From Bacteroidales bacterium (GTDB lineage: Bacteria > Bacteroidota > Bacteroidia > Bacteroidales > UBA932), in the NCBI GenBank assembly GCA_016281435.1, contig JAEEIQ010000084.1:1-24493 (forward strand): a stretch of DNA of 24,493 nucleotides, given 5' to 3'. The notes under the pieces were generated by a model. That model searched no databases. It worked only from the letters and a program-made list of their open reading frames with translations, and was not told the origin of the DNA. Below, in pieces: positions 1 through 9,075 of the stretch. How positions within the stretch are numbered: the first letter of the stretch is position 1; every line of letters begins with the position of its first letter. Both the position numbers and the translations under genes were made by a program.

Positions 1-520
1 CTACGCCGGCAACCGCAATGTCGGCAAGTGGCGCAGGGAGGCCGTTTACGAGGGCCATTTCGACACCATCCACCAGACGACGCATATCAATTTCCCCCTG
101 ATGCGCTATTCCGACATCCTGCTGATGTACGCCGAGGCGGCGAACGAGTACCTTGGCGCCCCGACGCAGAAGTGCTATGATTGCGTGAAGGCCGTACGCG
201 ACAGGGCGCACATCTCCACGCGTCCCTTCGCCGAGTACTCGACCCACTCCTCCTTCCGCAATCTCGTACGCAACGAAAGGGCCCGTGAGCTCTGCTTCGA
301 GGCCACCCGCAAGTACGACCTCATCAGGTGGGGCATACTCGAGCCGGCGATGAAAGACAGCTATTCCAAGTACTTCAGCGACCTGAGGTGCAACAGCTAC
401 GACACATCCATGTATGCCCGCCGTTACGTAACTCTCATCGGGCGCCGCCATGACGTCCTTCCAATCCCAGCCATCGAACTTGGCGTGAATCCTCTCCTCA
501 AGCAAAATCCCCTCTGGTAA
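1..520 (+). CDS. SusD/RagB-family glycan-binding outer-membrane lipoprotein, C-terminal part
   Basis: This is the C-terminal part of a SusD-like protein; the reading frame is open from base 2, so the start lies upstream of the window. SusD proteins are surface lipoproteins that bind oligosaccharides and cap a SusC TonB-dependent transporter. The visible part carries the family hallmarks: KWRRE, then NFPLMRYSDILLMYAEA, then a VRNERARELCFE stretch followed by YDLIRWG, and a final segment with the usual C-terminal pattern DVLPIPAIELGVNP. Translation ends at a TAA one base before the next gene, so the two are almost certainly one operon. The SusC partner would be expected just upstream, outside the window. 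Family assignment is secure; the ligand is unknown. Confidence 0.95.
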   Translation, partial: YAGNRNVGKWRREAVYEGHFDTIHQTTHINFPLMRYSDILLMYAEAANEYLGAPTQKCYDCVKAVRDRAHISTRPFAEYSTHSSFRNLVRNERARELCFEATRKYDLIRWGILEPAMKDSYSKYFSDLRCNSYDTSMYARRYVTLIGRRHDVLPIPAIELGVNPLLKQNPLW

Positions 521-521
521 C

Positions 522-1529
522 ATGAAAAAGAGCATTTACATATACGGTATCCTTCTCGCGGTTGCGGCGGCCCTGACGGCATGTTCCCATGACCTGAACA
601 TCCCGATAGACTTTGATGTCAAGCTCGCCGACAACAACACCTTCAAGACGGGAGACCCCGTCCGTTTCGACATCGACGGAACCGTGGACAATATAGTCTT
701 CTTCAGCGGGGAAGACGGACATCGCTACGAGTTCAGGGACCGTTACGAGTATGACACTTCGGACATCGAGGCCATAACCCTTGATATTAATTACGGTATA
801 TGGTACGGCCAGAACCAGATGGCCGGGGATCCTACCCAGCTCGAGACCTGGATATGCACGTCCTGGGATTCCGACAAGATCAGCTGGTCGGATTTCGAGG
901 CCGATTCGCTGGCTTTCGTCCAGATGCGCAATGACGGCATGCCGGGTTGGGAGAGGCTGGAATTCACTGACGATATCACGAAGATCGGCACCTACGTCCC
1001 TTACACGTACAATCTGGATTCGAAGTACGTGGACGGCCTTGTCATAGCGTTCCACTTCATTCCTACCGAAACCTTCGATTCATCCATCTGGCGCCGTTTC
1101 TACAGGATTTACGGGCTCCTGACGACCCGCTTCGCCGGTGCGACTCCGTTTACCTTGAATTTCTTTTCGATGTCCTGGCAGACGATAACGTTCAACACCA
1201 TTCCGGCGGCCCGCTACAATTTCGTCACGGACAACAGCGGGGTCAAGATCGCCACATCCGGCGTGTACACCATGATGTTCGATGCGAGGAAATACTGGTC
1301 GTCCCTCAAGTATCCCGTTCCCGAAGCCTGGGCCATCTGCAAGCCCATCAGGATGAACAAGGCGAATCCGGACACCGGGGAGGCTATCAAGAACCTTCAG
1401 AACGTCATGCGGTCCTACGAGCACATTTACGAGGCTCCCGGAAAATACAAGGCGGTCTTCGTGGGCAACAACCGCAACTACAAGTGCAGTTCCAGACAAG
1501 TCCACGAAGTGGAATTCACCATTGAATAA
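522..1529 (+). CDS. DUF5017-like surface lipoprotein, putative glycan-binding protein of the PUL
   Basis: A lipoprotein of 335 residues with a signal peptide ending in the lipobox LTAC (Cys21). The mature N-terminus has the pattern seen in DUF5017 proteins of Bacteroidetes: a strand with FDVKLADNNTFKTGDPVRF, then a segment with NIVFFSGEDGHRYEFRDR. This resembles a PKD/Ig-like fold in which a short motif reports on an exposed loop. Proteins at this position, just after SusD, usually act as surface glycan-binding proteins. No catalytic motif is visible. The start is one base after the SusD stop, in a tight operon. Its stop is followed by two sense codons and then the GTG start of the next gene in the same frame. 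DUF5017 membership is by recognition, not by search. Confidence 0.8.
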   Translation: MKKSIYIYGILLAVAAALTACSHDLNIPIDFDVKLADNNTFKTGDPVRFDIDGTVDNIVFFSGEDGHRYEFRDRYEYDTSDIEAITLDINYGIWYGQNQMAGDPTQLETWICTSWDSDKISWSDFEADSLAFVQMRNDGMPGWERLEFTDDITKIGTYVPYTYNLDSKYVDGLVIAFHFIPTETFDSSIWRRFYRIYGLLTTRFAGATPFTLNFFSMSWQTITFNTIPAARYNFVTDNSGVKIATSGVYTMMFDARKYWSSLKYPVPEAWAICKPIRMNKANPDTGEAIKNLQNVMRSYEHIYEAPGKYKAVFVGNNRNYKCSSRQVHEVEFTIE

Positions 1530-1535
1530 GCGCCT

Positions 1536-3488
1536 GTGAGAAGTGCGTTCGTTGTCATGATCCTCGCCCTGTCGGCTTCCGTCGCCGGGGCGAGGACTTA
1601 TGATGTGATAGTCTATGGCGGAACCGCTTCGGGGGTGGTCGCGGCCTATTCTGCGGCCAGGATGGGCGCCGACGTCATATTGGTCTGCCCGGATGAAGTG
1701 CTGGGCGGTATGACTACCGGTGGTCTGGGCAAGACTGATATCGGGAACAAACAGGCGATTTCCGGCATAGCCCGCCAGTTCTACAGGAGGCTCGGGGATC
1801 ATTATGGCACCCTTGAAAAATGGAATTTCGAACCTTCGGCCGCGCTGGAGGTAATCGAAGGCTATGTCCGGGATGGGGGCTTCCCTGTCGAGCGGGGCAT
1901 GTATCTCGAGTCCGTGGAAAAGAAGGGCGGCCGCATACGCAGCATCATCTGCTCCGGGAAAAAGTACAAGGCCCGCCAGTACATAGATTGCAGCTACGAA
2001 GGGGACCTGATGGCCGCGGCAGGTGTGGAATATGCTACCGGCCGCGAGGGCAGTATCGTTTACGGGGAATGCTACAACGGGGTGCAGCTGATGAAAAACC
2101 ATCAGTTCCCCGACGGAGTGGACCCTTATGTCGAGCCGGGGAATCCTGCCTCAGGGCTGCTCTGGGGGATATCGGACAATTCATTGAAGCCCTTAGGGAG
2201 CGGCGACGCCCTGATCCAGGCCTATAATTTCAGGCTCTGCCTTACGGATGAGCCGTCCAACAGGATTCCCATAGAAAAGCCGGAAGGCTATGATCCGTCC
2301 CGGTATGAACTTCTGAGGCGTCTGCTCGCCATCAGCCCGCAGAAGACCAAACTCAACGACTGGTTCATCTGGTCCCGTATGCCGGGCCACAAGACCGACG
2401 TCAACAACAGGGGAGCCTTCAGCACGGATGCCATCGGGATGAGCCAGGACTATCCTGAAGCCTCGCACTCCGAGCGCGAGCGCATAGTGCGGGAGCATAA
2501 GGATTACACCCTCGGGCTGCTGTATTTTTTCGGCCATGACCCGGCCGTTCCTGCATCCCTTCGCTCCCAGATGCTGAAATGGGGCCTTCCGAAAGATGAG
2601 TATACAGGCACCGGCCACTGGACCCACCAGCTCTATGTCAGGGAAGCGCGCCGCATGGTCGGCGAATATGTGGCTACACAGGCGGATTGCGAAGGCAGGA
2701 CGCAAGTCGAAGACGGCATTGCTTTCGCGGCCTACAACATGGATTCGCATAATTGCCAGAGGATAGTCGTCATAAAGGACGGCACGCCCATGGTAAAGAA
2801 CGAAGGGAATGTCGAAATACCAGGCGGAATCCCTTATCCCGTCCCGTATCGCTGCCTTACTCCCAAACGGGCCCAGTGCGGGAATCTGCTCGTGCCGGTC
2901 TGCCTTTCCGCCAGCCATATCGCTTATGGCAGTATCAGGATGGAGCCTGTGTTCATGGCCACAGGGCAGGCCGCCGGCATGGCTGCAGCGATGTCAGGCC
3001 GGGCTGCGGTGCAGGATCTTGACGTCCGGGCGCTGCAGCATAAGCTGAAGGAAGATCCGTTCCTGGATGGCAGCATCCCGGATATTTATCTGGATGAGGA
3101 CACCCCAGGCATTGAGTTCTCGGGGTGGAAAGCGATCCGCAGGAAGGGCTCTTACGGCCCTACATGTTTCTGTCTTGATCCCGGGATGACTGGGGATCTG
3201 AAGTACAGTTTCCCGCCGGAACTCTCCGGCGAATTCGATCTGTACGCCTATGTCCGGACAGGAAAAGAATTCTGCGGGCGATATGTATACGAACTGGAGA
3301 CGGAAGGCGGGGAAACGATATGCGAATTGGACACCTCCAACTTGCGTGCCTCCGGTTTCGGAGGGAGCGACTGGTTTAAAATCGGGACCTTCGTTTTCCG
3401 TCCCGGATGCCATGCATGTCTGAGGGTGTTGCCGGCTGACGGTGACAAGCCCTGCATATCGGATGCGGTAATGCTTAAGTCCAAGTGA
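1536..3488 (+). CDS. Exported FAD-dependent oxidoreductase with C-terminal golvesin-like domain
   Basis: A 650-residue protein with a Sec signal peptide (about residues 1-19). It starts at GTG; the first ATG (base 1557) would remove the charged n-region. Directly after the signal comes a Rossmann dinucleotide-binding fold: YDVIVYGGTASGVVAAYSA at residues 22-40, with a GGTASG loop in place of the common GxGxxG, then LGGMTTGGLGKTD. This is the FAD_oxidored type (PF12831) common in Bacteroidetes polysaccharide loci. The last 120 or so residues look like a small beta-sandwich of the golvesin/xanthan-lyase carbohydrate-associated type, with strands ending in WFKIGTFVFRPG and ISDAVML. The gene begins 6 bases after the DUF5017-like gene, in the same frame. 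The substrate is unknown. An exported flavoprotein must receive FAD outside the cytoplasm or be exported folded; no twin-arginine motif is visible. Confidence 0.85.
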   Translation: MRSAFVVMILALSASVAGARTYDVIVYGGTASGVVAAYSAARMGADVILVCPDEVLGGMTTGGLGKTDIGNKQAISGIARQFYRRLGDHYGTLEKWNFEPSAALEVIEGYVRDGGFPVERGMYLESVEKKGGRIRSIICSGKKYKARQYIDCSYEGDLMAAAGVEYATGREGSIVYGECYNGVQLMKNHQFPDGVDPYVEPGNPASGLLWGISDNSLKPLGSGDALIQAYNFRLCLTDEPSNRIPIEKPEGYDPSRYELLRRLLAISPQKTKLNDWFIWSRMPGHKTDVNNRGAFSTDAIGMSQDYPEASHSERERIVREHKDYTLGLLYFFGHDPAVPASLRSQMLKWGLPKDEYTGTGHWTHQLYVREARRMVGEYVATQADCEGRTQVEDGIAFAAYNMDSHNCQRIVVIKDGTPMVKNEGNVEIPGGIPYPVPYRCLTPKRAQCGNLLVPVCLSASHIAYGSIRMEPVFMATGQAAGMAAAMSGRAAVQDLDVRALQHKLKEDPFLDGSIPDIYLDEDTPGIEFSGWKAIRRKGSYGPTCFCLDPGMTGDLKYSFPPELSGEFDLYAYVRTGKEFCGRYVYELETEGGETICELDTSNLRASGFGGSDWFKIGTFVFRPGCHACLRVLPADGDKPCISDAVMLKSK

Positions 3489-3495
3489 TTTTTTG

Positions 3496-3503
3496 TATAT
3501 TTG
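3496..3503 (+). promoter_or_regulatory. Bacteroidetes -7 promoter box before the first beta-helix lipoprotein
   Basis: TATATTTG fits the TAnnTTTG box exactly and sits in the 39-base gap after the oxidoreductase. Transcription would begin about 4-7 bases downstream, giving a leader of roughly 20 bases before the ATG at 3528. A possible TTG start at 3501 lies inside the box and is therefore unlikely to be used. No good -33 TTG is seen at the usual spacing. Confidence 0.6.
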
Positions 3504-3527
3504 CGGGAACCACTATGTCCTGCAATT

Positions 3528-6293
3528 ATGGAAAAAACACTGCTGACGGCCATTTTCATATTCCCTTTACTGCTTTTCTCATGCGACCGGAACGGCGGAC
3601 CGGCTCAGCCGGCCGCTGACGGCAAGTCGGTAACCCTCGCGTCCGACCCCTTCTGCGGGGATTGGGCCAAAGGGGACAGCGTCAGCGTCCTGGACAATAC
3701 CGGGAACCATCTTTTCCTTGCGGATGCCGCGGGAGCTTCCGCCACTTTCAGCGGCAAGGGCTACCCCTCGGCGAAAAGCAGGGTGGTGCTGAGCCCGTAT
3801 TACAAGGAATCCTTCTTCAGCACCTCGAGCCTCAAGTTCTGTGTCCCGGCGGTCCAGCCTTCCTACAGGCCGGTCTCATACACTTCCGGTCCGGGACCGG
3901 AGTATACCATGACGGCTCTCAGCGCCTCGGTTTCGTTCACCGTCAGTTCCGATGACGTGGTCTCCGTGACCATACTCGGGGGCGGCGGGGAAAAGATTGC
4001 AGGCCCCGGAACGGTCGATCTTTCTTCGGGCGAGGCGAAGATGGCAGGCGATTCCGAAAGCATTCTCATGTGTCCCGGGGACGGGCGTACGCTTCCTGCC
4101 GGCGAAAGCAAGGTCTCGGTACTTCCCGGCTCCTACCCTTCCGGATTCAGGTTCAGGGTCCAGAAGGCCGGAGGGTCGGTGACCGAGTACTCGAGCGAGC
4201 GTGCAGCCGTCCTGCACGTACGGGACGATTACGATGCCGGCACAGTGGACGACGGTTTCGACGAGGGTCCTTCGCAGGACATGGAAGTGGTGTTCATAAC
4301 AAATCCCGGGACGGCATCCCTTGTCTGGCCCTTCGCGACCCCTTCCGCGGGCTCGGTTTCGAGTTCGGCTGCCAACGGGAGGGCTTCTTTCCAGGGGGTG
4401 GAGACGGTGTTCGCGCTTCCGGAAAGCGCCGGAGGATATGCCTTCAAGGCCTTCTTTACCGGCGGCATAGTAAAAAACAGCGCCCAGGGGTTCTGTTTTT
4501 ACGGGGAGGATGGGGATTATCTCGAACTCCCCGCCATTCCGGGCCTTCTGCTCTCCTCCGTAACTATCGTAAGCGGGAGTTCTTCTACGGCGCTGACGGT
4601 GACGGACGCTGACGGCGTTCCGGTCATCGGAGGGGCGGGGACATGTACATTCCCGTCTACGGGAGGGGAGTACACCTGGGATCTTTTCGAAACGGAGCAG
4701 TCAAAGCCATACCGCCTGGCCCTTGCCGGCACATCCGGCACGGTCCAGCAGCTGAAACTGCATTATGCCACCGTGGCCCGTCCGGCTCCGACGGGAGCGC
4801 TGTCCCCCCTGGACATGGGCCTTCGCGAGGCTCAGACCGGTGAGGAACGCTTCCGCATCCTGTCCAAAACGCATTCAATCGCCCTCTCCCAGGGCCGCGA
4901 GGTCGATTACTCCGGGGTCGGGACCGTCGATCTGGTCATACCTTCCGACGCTTCGCCCATATTGATAGGCAAGAATACGGATTTCAAGGGGACGGTCTTC
5001 AATGTCCTCAATACGGCCAAGAACATGTACCTGTTCACGCTCCGCGGAAGCAAGAAGGCCGTCACGGTCACGGGCGCGCAGATAGATGCGGCTGACTACA
5101 GGGACACGCCGATCCTCGCATCCGGGACTCATCTTCTCGCAATAGAGGACAAGACTCCATGGGTCGAAAACAGGGAAGGATACGATTACGGGGCCACCCG
5201 CCGGGAGGCGGTCCTGGTAAGGGACGGTGTCGGCTCGAACGGACCGTGTGCGCCGTATGATACCCCGGCCACTAACCATAAGGCATGGTACTGCGTCGCC
5301 GACGACGACCAGAAGACCTTCTGCAACGTCACGATGAACCGCGATGCCGCGTGCACCTTCAAGACCTTCCTCGTGCGCTTCGAGATGCAGAACAACATAA
5401 AGGTATCCGGGGTTACCGTCAACACGCCCCTGAGCGAACTGTACGGGGATTCCTGCGTGGCCTTCGTATTTTGCACCAACATCCTGATGGAGGACATAGT
5501 GATGGACGGAAACTATTCCGACGTCGACGAGTACGGGTATTCCATCTCCTGCAACGCCGTATGGAACTCCACCTTCCGCCGCATACGTTCCAACTGCCGC
5601 TGGGCCGTCTTCGGCTGCAACAACACCCATGACTCGGTCATCGAGAACTGTGACATCGAGCGTTTCGACACCCACTGTTACGGCCGGAACATCACGATGC
5701 GGGACACGCATCTCCGGGGCAAGGGACTCCCCGCAGCCTCCATTTTCGGAACCATCCTCCTCGAGCGCTGCTATTTCGAGGACTGCTACCTGCATGCGAT
5801 ACGCCAGGACTACAACGCCTATGTCGATTTCGACCTCATAGTCAAGGACTGCGAGATCACCCCGAGAAACACTGCCGGCCTTGTCTCGATGGGGCGTCTG
5901 GACGCCCTTGTCAACTCGCGTCCGGAGCTTGAGATCAAGCGCTGGCCCAACGTCAGCATAGACGGACTGAAAGTAAACGTCCCGAACGGCGCCGCCTCGG
6001 TCCCTCTGTTCTATATCGGACGCAACAATGCGGACAAACCGCTCGGATACATATCGGACATCAGCGTCAAGAACCTGCAATTCAAGTACAAATCTTCTTC
6101 GGCGTCCACAGCGGCGTTCAAGTTATGCAGCGTCCCGGTCAGGGTCGCGGCCGACCCGTTCAAGTTCAGCTTCAGCGGCTCGTCCCTCAAACCTTCTTCC
6201 GGTGCCGCGAAGGCCAAGATTTATGTGAACATACACGGAGTCTCCGATTCGATATCCGTAAACGATAATGATGTCGAGGTAATCAATGATTGA
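3528..6293 (+). CDS. Large beta-helix surface lipoprotein, type A, first copy
   Basis: A 921-residue lipoprotein with lipobox LFSC (Cys19). Three parts are visible. Residues about 33-235 resemble a fimbrillin (Mfa/FimB-like) domain, with a WAKGDSVSVLDN strand, an ATFSGKGY strand and an AGESKVSVLPGSYPSGF segment. Residues about 252-415 are a beta-sandwich-like module with VWPFATPS, GGYAF, ELPAIPGLLLSSVTIVSGS and LHYA. Residues about 425-921 are a right-handed beta-helix with many short strand-turn repeats such as NNTHDSVIENCDIERFD and the conserved ERFDTHCYGRN at 711-721. Beta-helix proteins of this size in such loci are often polysaccharide lyases or hydrolases, but no named catalytic set could be identified. 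The start at 3528 is chosen because it gives a clean signal peptide and follows the promoter. It is followed closely by a paralogue. Confidence 0.85.
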   Translation: MEKTLLTAIFIFPLLLFSCDRNGGPAQPAADGKSVTLASDPFCGDWAKGDSVSVLDNTGNHLFLADAAGASATFSGKGYPSAKSRVVLSPYYKESFFSTSSLKFCVPAVQPSYRPVSYTSGPGPEYTMTALSASVSFTVSSDDVVSVTILGGGGEKIAGPGTVDLSSGEAKMAGDSESILMCPGDGRTLPAGESKVSVLPGSYPSGFRFRVQKAGGSVTEYSSERAAVLHVRDDYDAGTVDDGFDEGPSQDMEVVFITNPGTASLVWPFATPSAGSVSSSAANGRASFQGVETVFALPESAGGYAFKAFFTGGIVKNSAQGFCFYGEDGDYLELPAIPGLLLSSVTIVSGSSSTALTVTDADGVPVIGGAGTCTFPSTGGEYTWDLFETEQSKPYRLALAGTSGTVQQLKLHYATVARPAPTGALSPLDMGLREAQTGEERFRILSKTHSIALSQGREVDYSGVGTVDLVIPSDASPILIGKNTDFKGTVFNVLNTAKNMYLFTLRGSKKAVTVTGAQIDAADYRDTPILASGTHLLAIEDKTPWVENREGYDYGATRREAVLVRDGVGSNGPCAPYDTPATNHKAWYCVADDDQKTFCNVTMNRDAACTFKTFLVRFEMQNNIKVSGVTVNTPLSELYGDSCVAFVFCTNILMEDIVMDGNYSDVDEYGYSISCNAVWNSTFRRIRSNCRWAVFGCNNTHDSVIENCDIERFDTHCYGRNITMRDTHLRGKGLPAASIFGTILLERCYFEDCYLHAIRQDYNAYVDFDLIVKDCEITPRNTAGLVSMGRLDALVNSRPELEIKRWPNVSIDGLKVNVPNGAASVPLFYIGRNNADKPLGYISDISVKNLQFKYKSSSASTAAFKLCSVPVRVAADPFKFSFSGSSLKPSSGAAKAKIYVNIHGVSDSISVNDNDVEVIND

Positions 6294-6294
6294 T

Positions 6295-9075
6295 ATGAAA
6301 CGATCCGGAATAATACTTGCCGCCGCGCTGGCGCTTTCGCTTTTTTCCTGTAAACCCGAGGAAATCAAGGAGCCTGCGGATAACGGTGGAAAGGATAACG
6401 AAATCGAGATAACGGTCGACGCCGACCGTCTGCTCTCCGAATGGAAGCAGGAGGACAGCCTGACGCTGTTCGACAACCTCGGAGACCATGTTTTCCGGAC
6501 ATCGATGTCGGGGCCGTCGGCGAAGTTCACCGGCGAATCCTACGTGCGTGCCCTGAGCCGTGCGCTCCTGTATCCCCGTACAGGCGGAGTGGTTTATGCC
6601 GACAACAAGATGACGGTTCCGGCCGTCCCGGCCGTGCAGAGGGGCTTCCAGCCCGTCTCAGTCTCGTTCAGCCAGACCAAGACGTTCAAGATGCAGTCCG
6701 TCGTCGCTGCGCTGGAATTTGCCGTCACGTCTTCCGACGTGGAGTATGTGACAATAGAAGACCTTTCCGGAGGAGCGCTCGCCGGAGATGTCGCGGTCGA
6801 TTTCTCGTCCGGCGGCCAGATCGGCGTCACTCCTGTGGGTAAGGGCTCAAAGATAACCCTGCTGCCCGAGGACGGACAGACCAGCCTCCCGGCCGGGACG
6901 CTCCGTGTCAGCTGCCTTCCCGGCAGTTTCGATGGCGGGCTCTTCGTCACTGCCGTGCGGGCGGGGGACAGGGCCGTGGAGAAGGAAACCGGGCCCCTGA
7001 ACCTTCAGAAAGGCGCCGTGACCTCAATAGGAGTCATCGAGGACGGAATCCTTCCGGACCTTGCTCCCGTCGATGTCAGGGTGTCTTTCATGACCGATGC
7101 CGAGACTCCGGCCTTCCAGTGGCCGTTCGTGTCTCCGTCATCCAATATTTCCTCTTCATGGGGTACGGCGACCTACGCCAATCAGGAGGTTGAATACACT
7201 CTCCCGGAGAGCGAAGGGGGCTATGTCTTCAAGATTTTCTGCACCAACGGCGTCTGCAAGAACACGCTCCAGGGCTTCCGCTTCGGCGGTGACGCCGGGG
7301 CCTACATCGAATTCCCCGAGCTCAAGGGGCTGTACCTGACGTCCGTAACCATGGTGTCCGGCAATGCCAACAGTTCCCTGATCGTGCAGGGCGCTGATGG
7401 TTCCTCCGTACTCGGGGGCAACGTGACCGCGTCGTTCGGCGCTGCCGGAGAGACTTTCACATGGGACATCTACGAGGCGACCCGTTCCAAGGTCTACCGG
7501 CTTGTTACCGGGGCCTCCTCCTCCATCGGCCTGAGGCACCTCTATCTGCACTACGATATCACTCCGAGGTCCGTTCCCACGGGACCGGTGAGGGTCCTTG
7601 ATTACGGATTTGCTGAAGCCAAGACCGGCGAGGAGCGGTTCAATATATTGAAAAAAGTGCATACGGATGCGGTCACTTTCGGAAGGGATGTGGATTACTC
7701 CGGAGTCGGAAGGGTGGATCTGGAGATTCCCGCCAATGCGTCGACTATCCCTCTTCGGGAGAACACCGACTTCAAGGGCGCTGTCTTCCATGTTGTCAAC
7801 ACGTCGAAAAAGCTCTATCTGTTCACGCTCTCCCGTGCCCGCAAGCCGGTCAAGGTCACCGGAGCCCAGATAGATGCCGCCGATTACTCGGCGGTTCCCG
7901 AGTTGAGGTCCGGCCTGCATCTTCTGCTCATCCAGGACGACAGCTTGTGGGTGTACAGGCGTGAGGGCCATGATTACGGCGCCACGCGCAAGGAAGCCGT
8001 GCTCGTGCGCGACGGAGAAGGGTCCAACGGGCCCTGCGCGCCGTACAACACGCCCGCGTCGAGGATCAATGCCACCTATTGCGATGCCACCGACGACTTG
8101 AAGACTTTCGCCAACGTCACCCTTGACCGCGACAAGACGTCCACCTTCATGACACATCTGGTGAAATTTGATTCACAGAACAACATAAAGCTCTCGAACA
8201 TCACCATCAACACTCCCCAGGACAACGACTGGGTCGGCGACGCCTGCATCTCGATCACGGGTTGCACGAACATCCTCTGCGAGGATATAACCATCAACGG
8301 CACATATTCCCAGACCGATTACTACGGCTACGGAATTTCGCTTAACGGCATCACCAACGCCACCTTCCGCCGCCTGCATTCAGCGTGCCGCTGGGGCGTG
8401 TTCGGAAGCAACAACACGCATAATTCACTGCTGGAGGATTCCGATACCGAGCGTTACGACACCCACTGCTACGGGCGCAACATCACGGTCCGCAACTCCA
8501 CCCTGACGGGCCGAGGCATCCCGGTGTCTTCGATATTCGGGACCATAAGGCTGGAGGACAGCAAACTCGTGCGCTGCTACCCGTATTCCATACGCTCCGA
8601 TTACAATTCCTACGTGGGTCTGGATATCGTCATCAAGAACTGCGAGATGTCCGGCACATCCGCATGGATATTCCCGATGGGCCGGCTGGACGCCCTTATC
8701 AACAGCCGTCCGGAGCTTGCGAAGAAACGCTGGCCTAACGTCACGATCGACGGGCTGAAGTTCCAAGTCCCCTCAAGCGCCACGGCTGTCTACCTGTTCC
8801 GACCGACGACGAAGAACACTTATCCCGAAAAACTGGGATACATCTCGAATATCAGCATCAGCGGACTCGAACTCATCTATCCTTCGGGGAAGGGTACGGT
8901 GCCGTTCTACCTGTCGAGCCAGGCGGCGAATACGGATTCCAACCTGACCGTAACCTTCGACGGCTGCAAGATGGCCTCGCCCTCGGGATCAAGTCCCGCG
9001 AAGGTCTATCTCAACCTGAAGGGCCCGAAGGATACGCACAGCACCATGTCCTCGGACATCGAGTTCGTCGAATAG
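6295..9075 (+). CDS. Large beta-helix surface lipoprotein, type A, second copy (tandem paralogue)
   Basis: A 926-residue lipoprotein with the same three-part layout as the gene before it: lipobox LFSC (Cys19), fimbrillin-like region about 35-245, shared sandwich module about 260-422 (QWPFVSPSS, GGYVF, LYLTSVTMVSGN, LHYD), and a beta-helix to the end. The block DYGATRKEAVLVRDGEGSNG, the block RYDTHCYGRN near residue 720 and the stretch NSRPEL..KRWPNV are nearly the same in both copies, so this is a tandem duplication that has since diverged. The mature N-terminus CKPEEIKEP is acidic near the lipid anchor, resembling the surface-export signal of Bacteroidetes lipoproteins. The start is placed at 6295, one base past the upstream stop, to match the signal length of the first copy; an ATG at 6286 overlapping that stop is the alternative. 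The two are co-transcribed. Enzyme activity is not established. Confidence 0.85.
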   Translation: MKRSGIILAAALALSLFSCKPEEIKEPADNGGKDNEIEITVDADRLLSEWKQEDSLTLFDNLGDHVFRTSMSGPSAKFTGESYVRALSRALLYPRTGGVVYADNKMTVPAVPAVQRGFQPVSVSFSQTKTFKMQSVVAALEFAVTSSDVEYVTIEDLSGGALAGDVAVDFSSGGQIGVTPVGKGSKITLLPEDGQTSLPAGTLRVSCLPGSFDGGLFVTAVRAGDRAVEKETGPLNLQKGAVTSIGVIEDGILPDLAPVDVRVSFMTDAETPAFQWPFVSPSSNISSSWGTATYANQEVEYTLPESEGGYVFKIFCTNGVCKNTLQGFRFGGDAGAYIEFPELKGLYLTSVTMVSGNANSSLIVQGADGSSVLGGNVTASFGAAGETFTWDIYEATRSKVYRLVTGASSSIGLRHLYLHYDITPRSVPTGPVRVLDYGFAEAKTGEERFNILKKVHTDAVTFGRDVDYSGVGRVDLEIPANASTIPLRENTDFKGAVFHVVNTSKKLYLFTLSRARKPVKVTGAQIDAADYSAVPELRSGLHLLLIQDDSLWVYRREGHDYGATRKEAVLVRDGEGSNGPCAPYNTPASRINATYCDATDDLKTFANVTLDRDKTSTFMTHLVKFDSQNNIKLSNITINTPQDNDWVGDACISITGCTNILCEDITINGTYSQTDYYGYGISLNGITNATFRRLHSACRWGVFGSNNTHNSLLEDSDTERYDTHCYGRNITVRNSTLTGRGIPVSSIFGTIRLEDSKLVRCYPYSIRSDYNSYVGLDIVIKNCEMSGTSAWIFPMGRLDALINSRPELAKKRWPNVTIDGLKFQVPSSATAVYLFRPTTKNTYPEKLGYISNISISGLELIYPSGKGTVPFYLSSQAANTDSNLTVTFDGCKMASPSGSSPAKVYLNLKGPKDTHSTMSSDIEFVE

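Noticed and set aside
4875..6080. A 401-codon minus-strand frame within the first type A lipoprotein gene, and similar shadows at 7156-8157, 10027-11349 and 14293-15711.
   Set aside because: Each lies fully opposite a gene with a signal peptide and recognisable domains, and none has motifs of its own.
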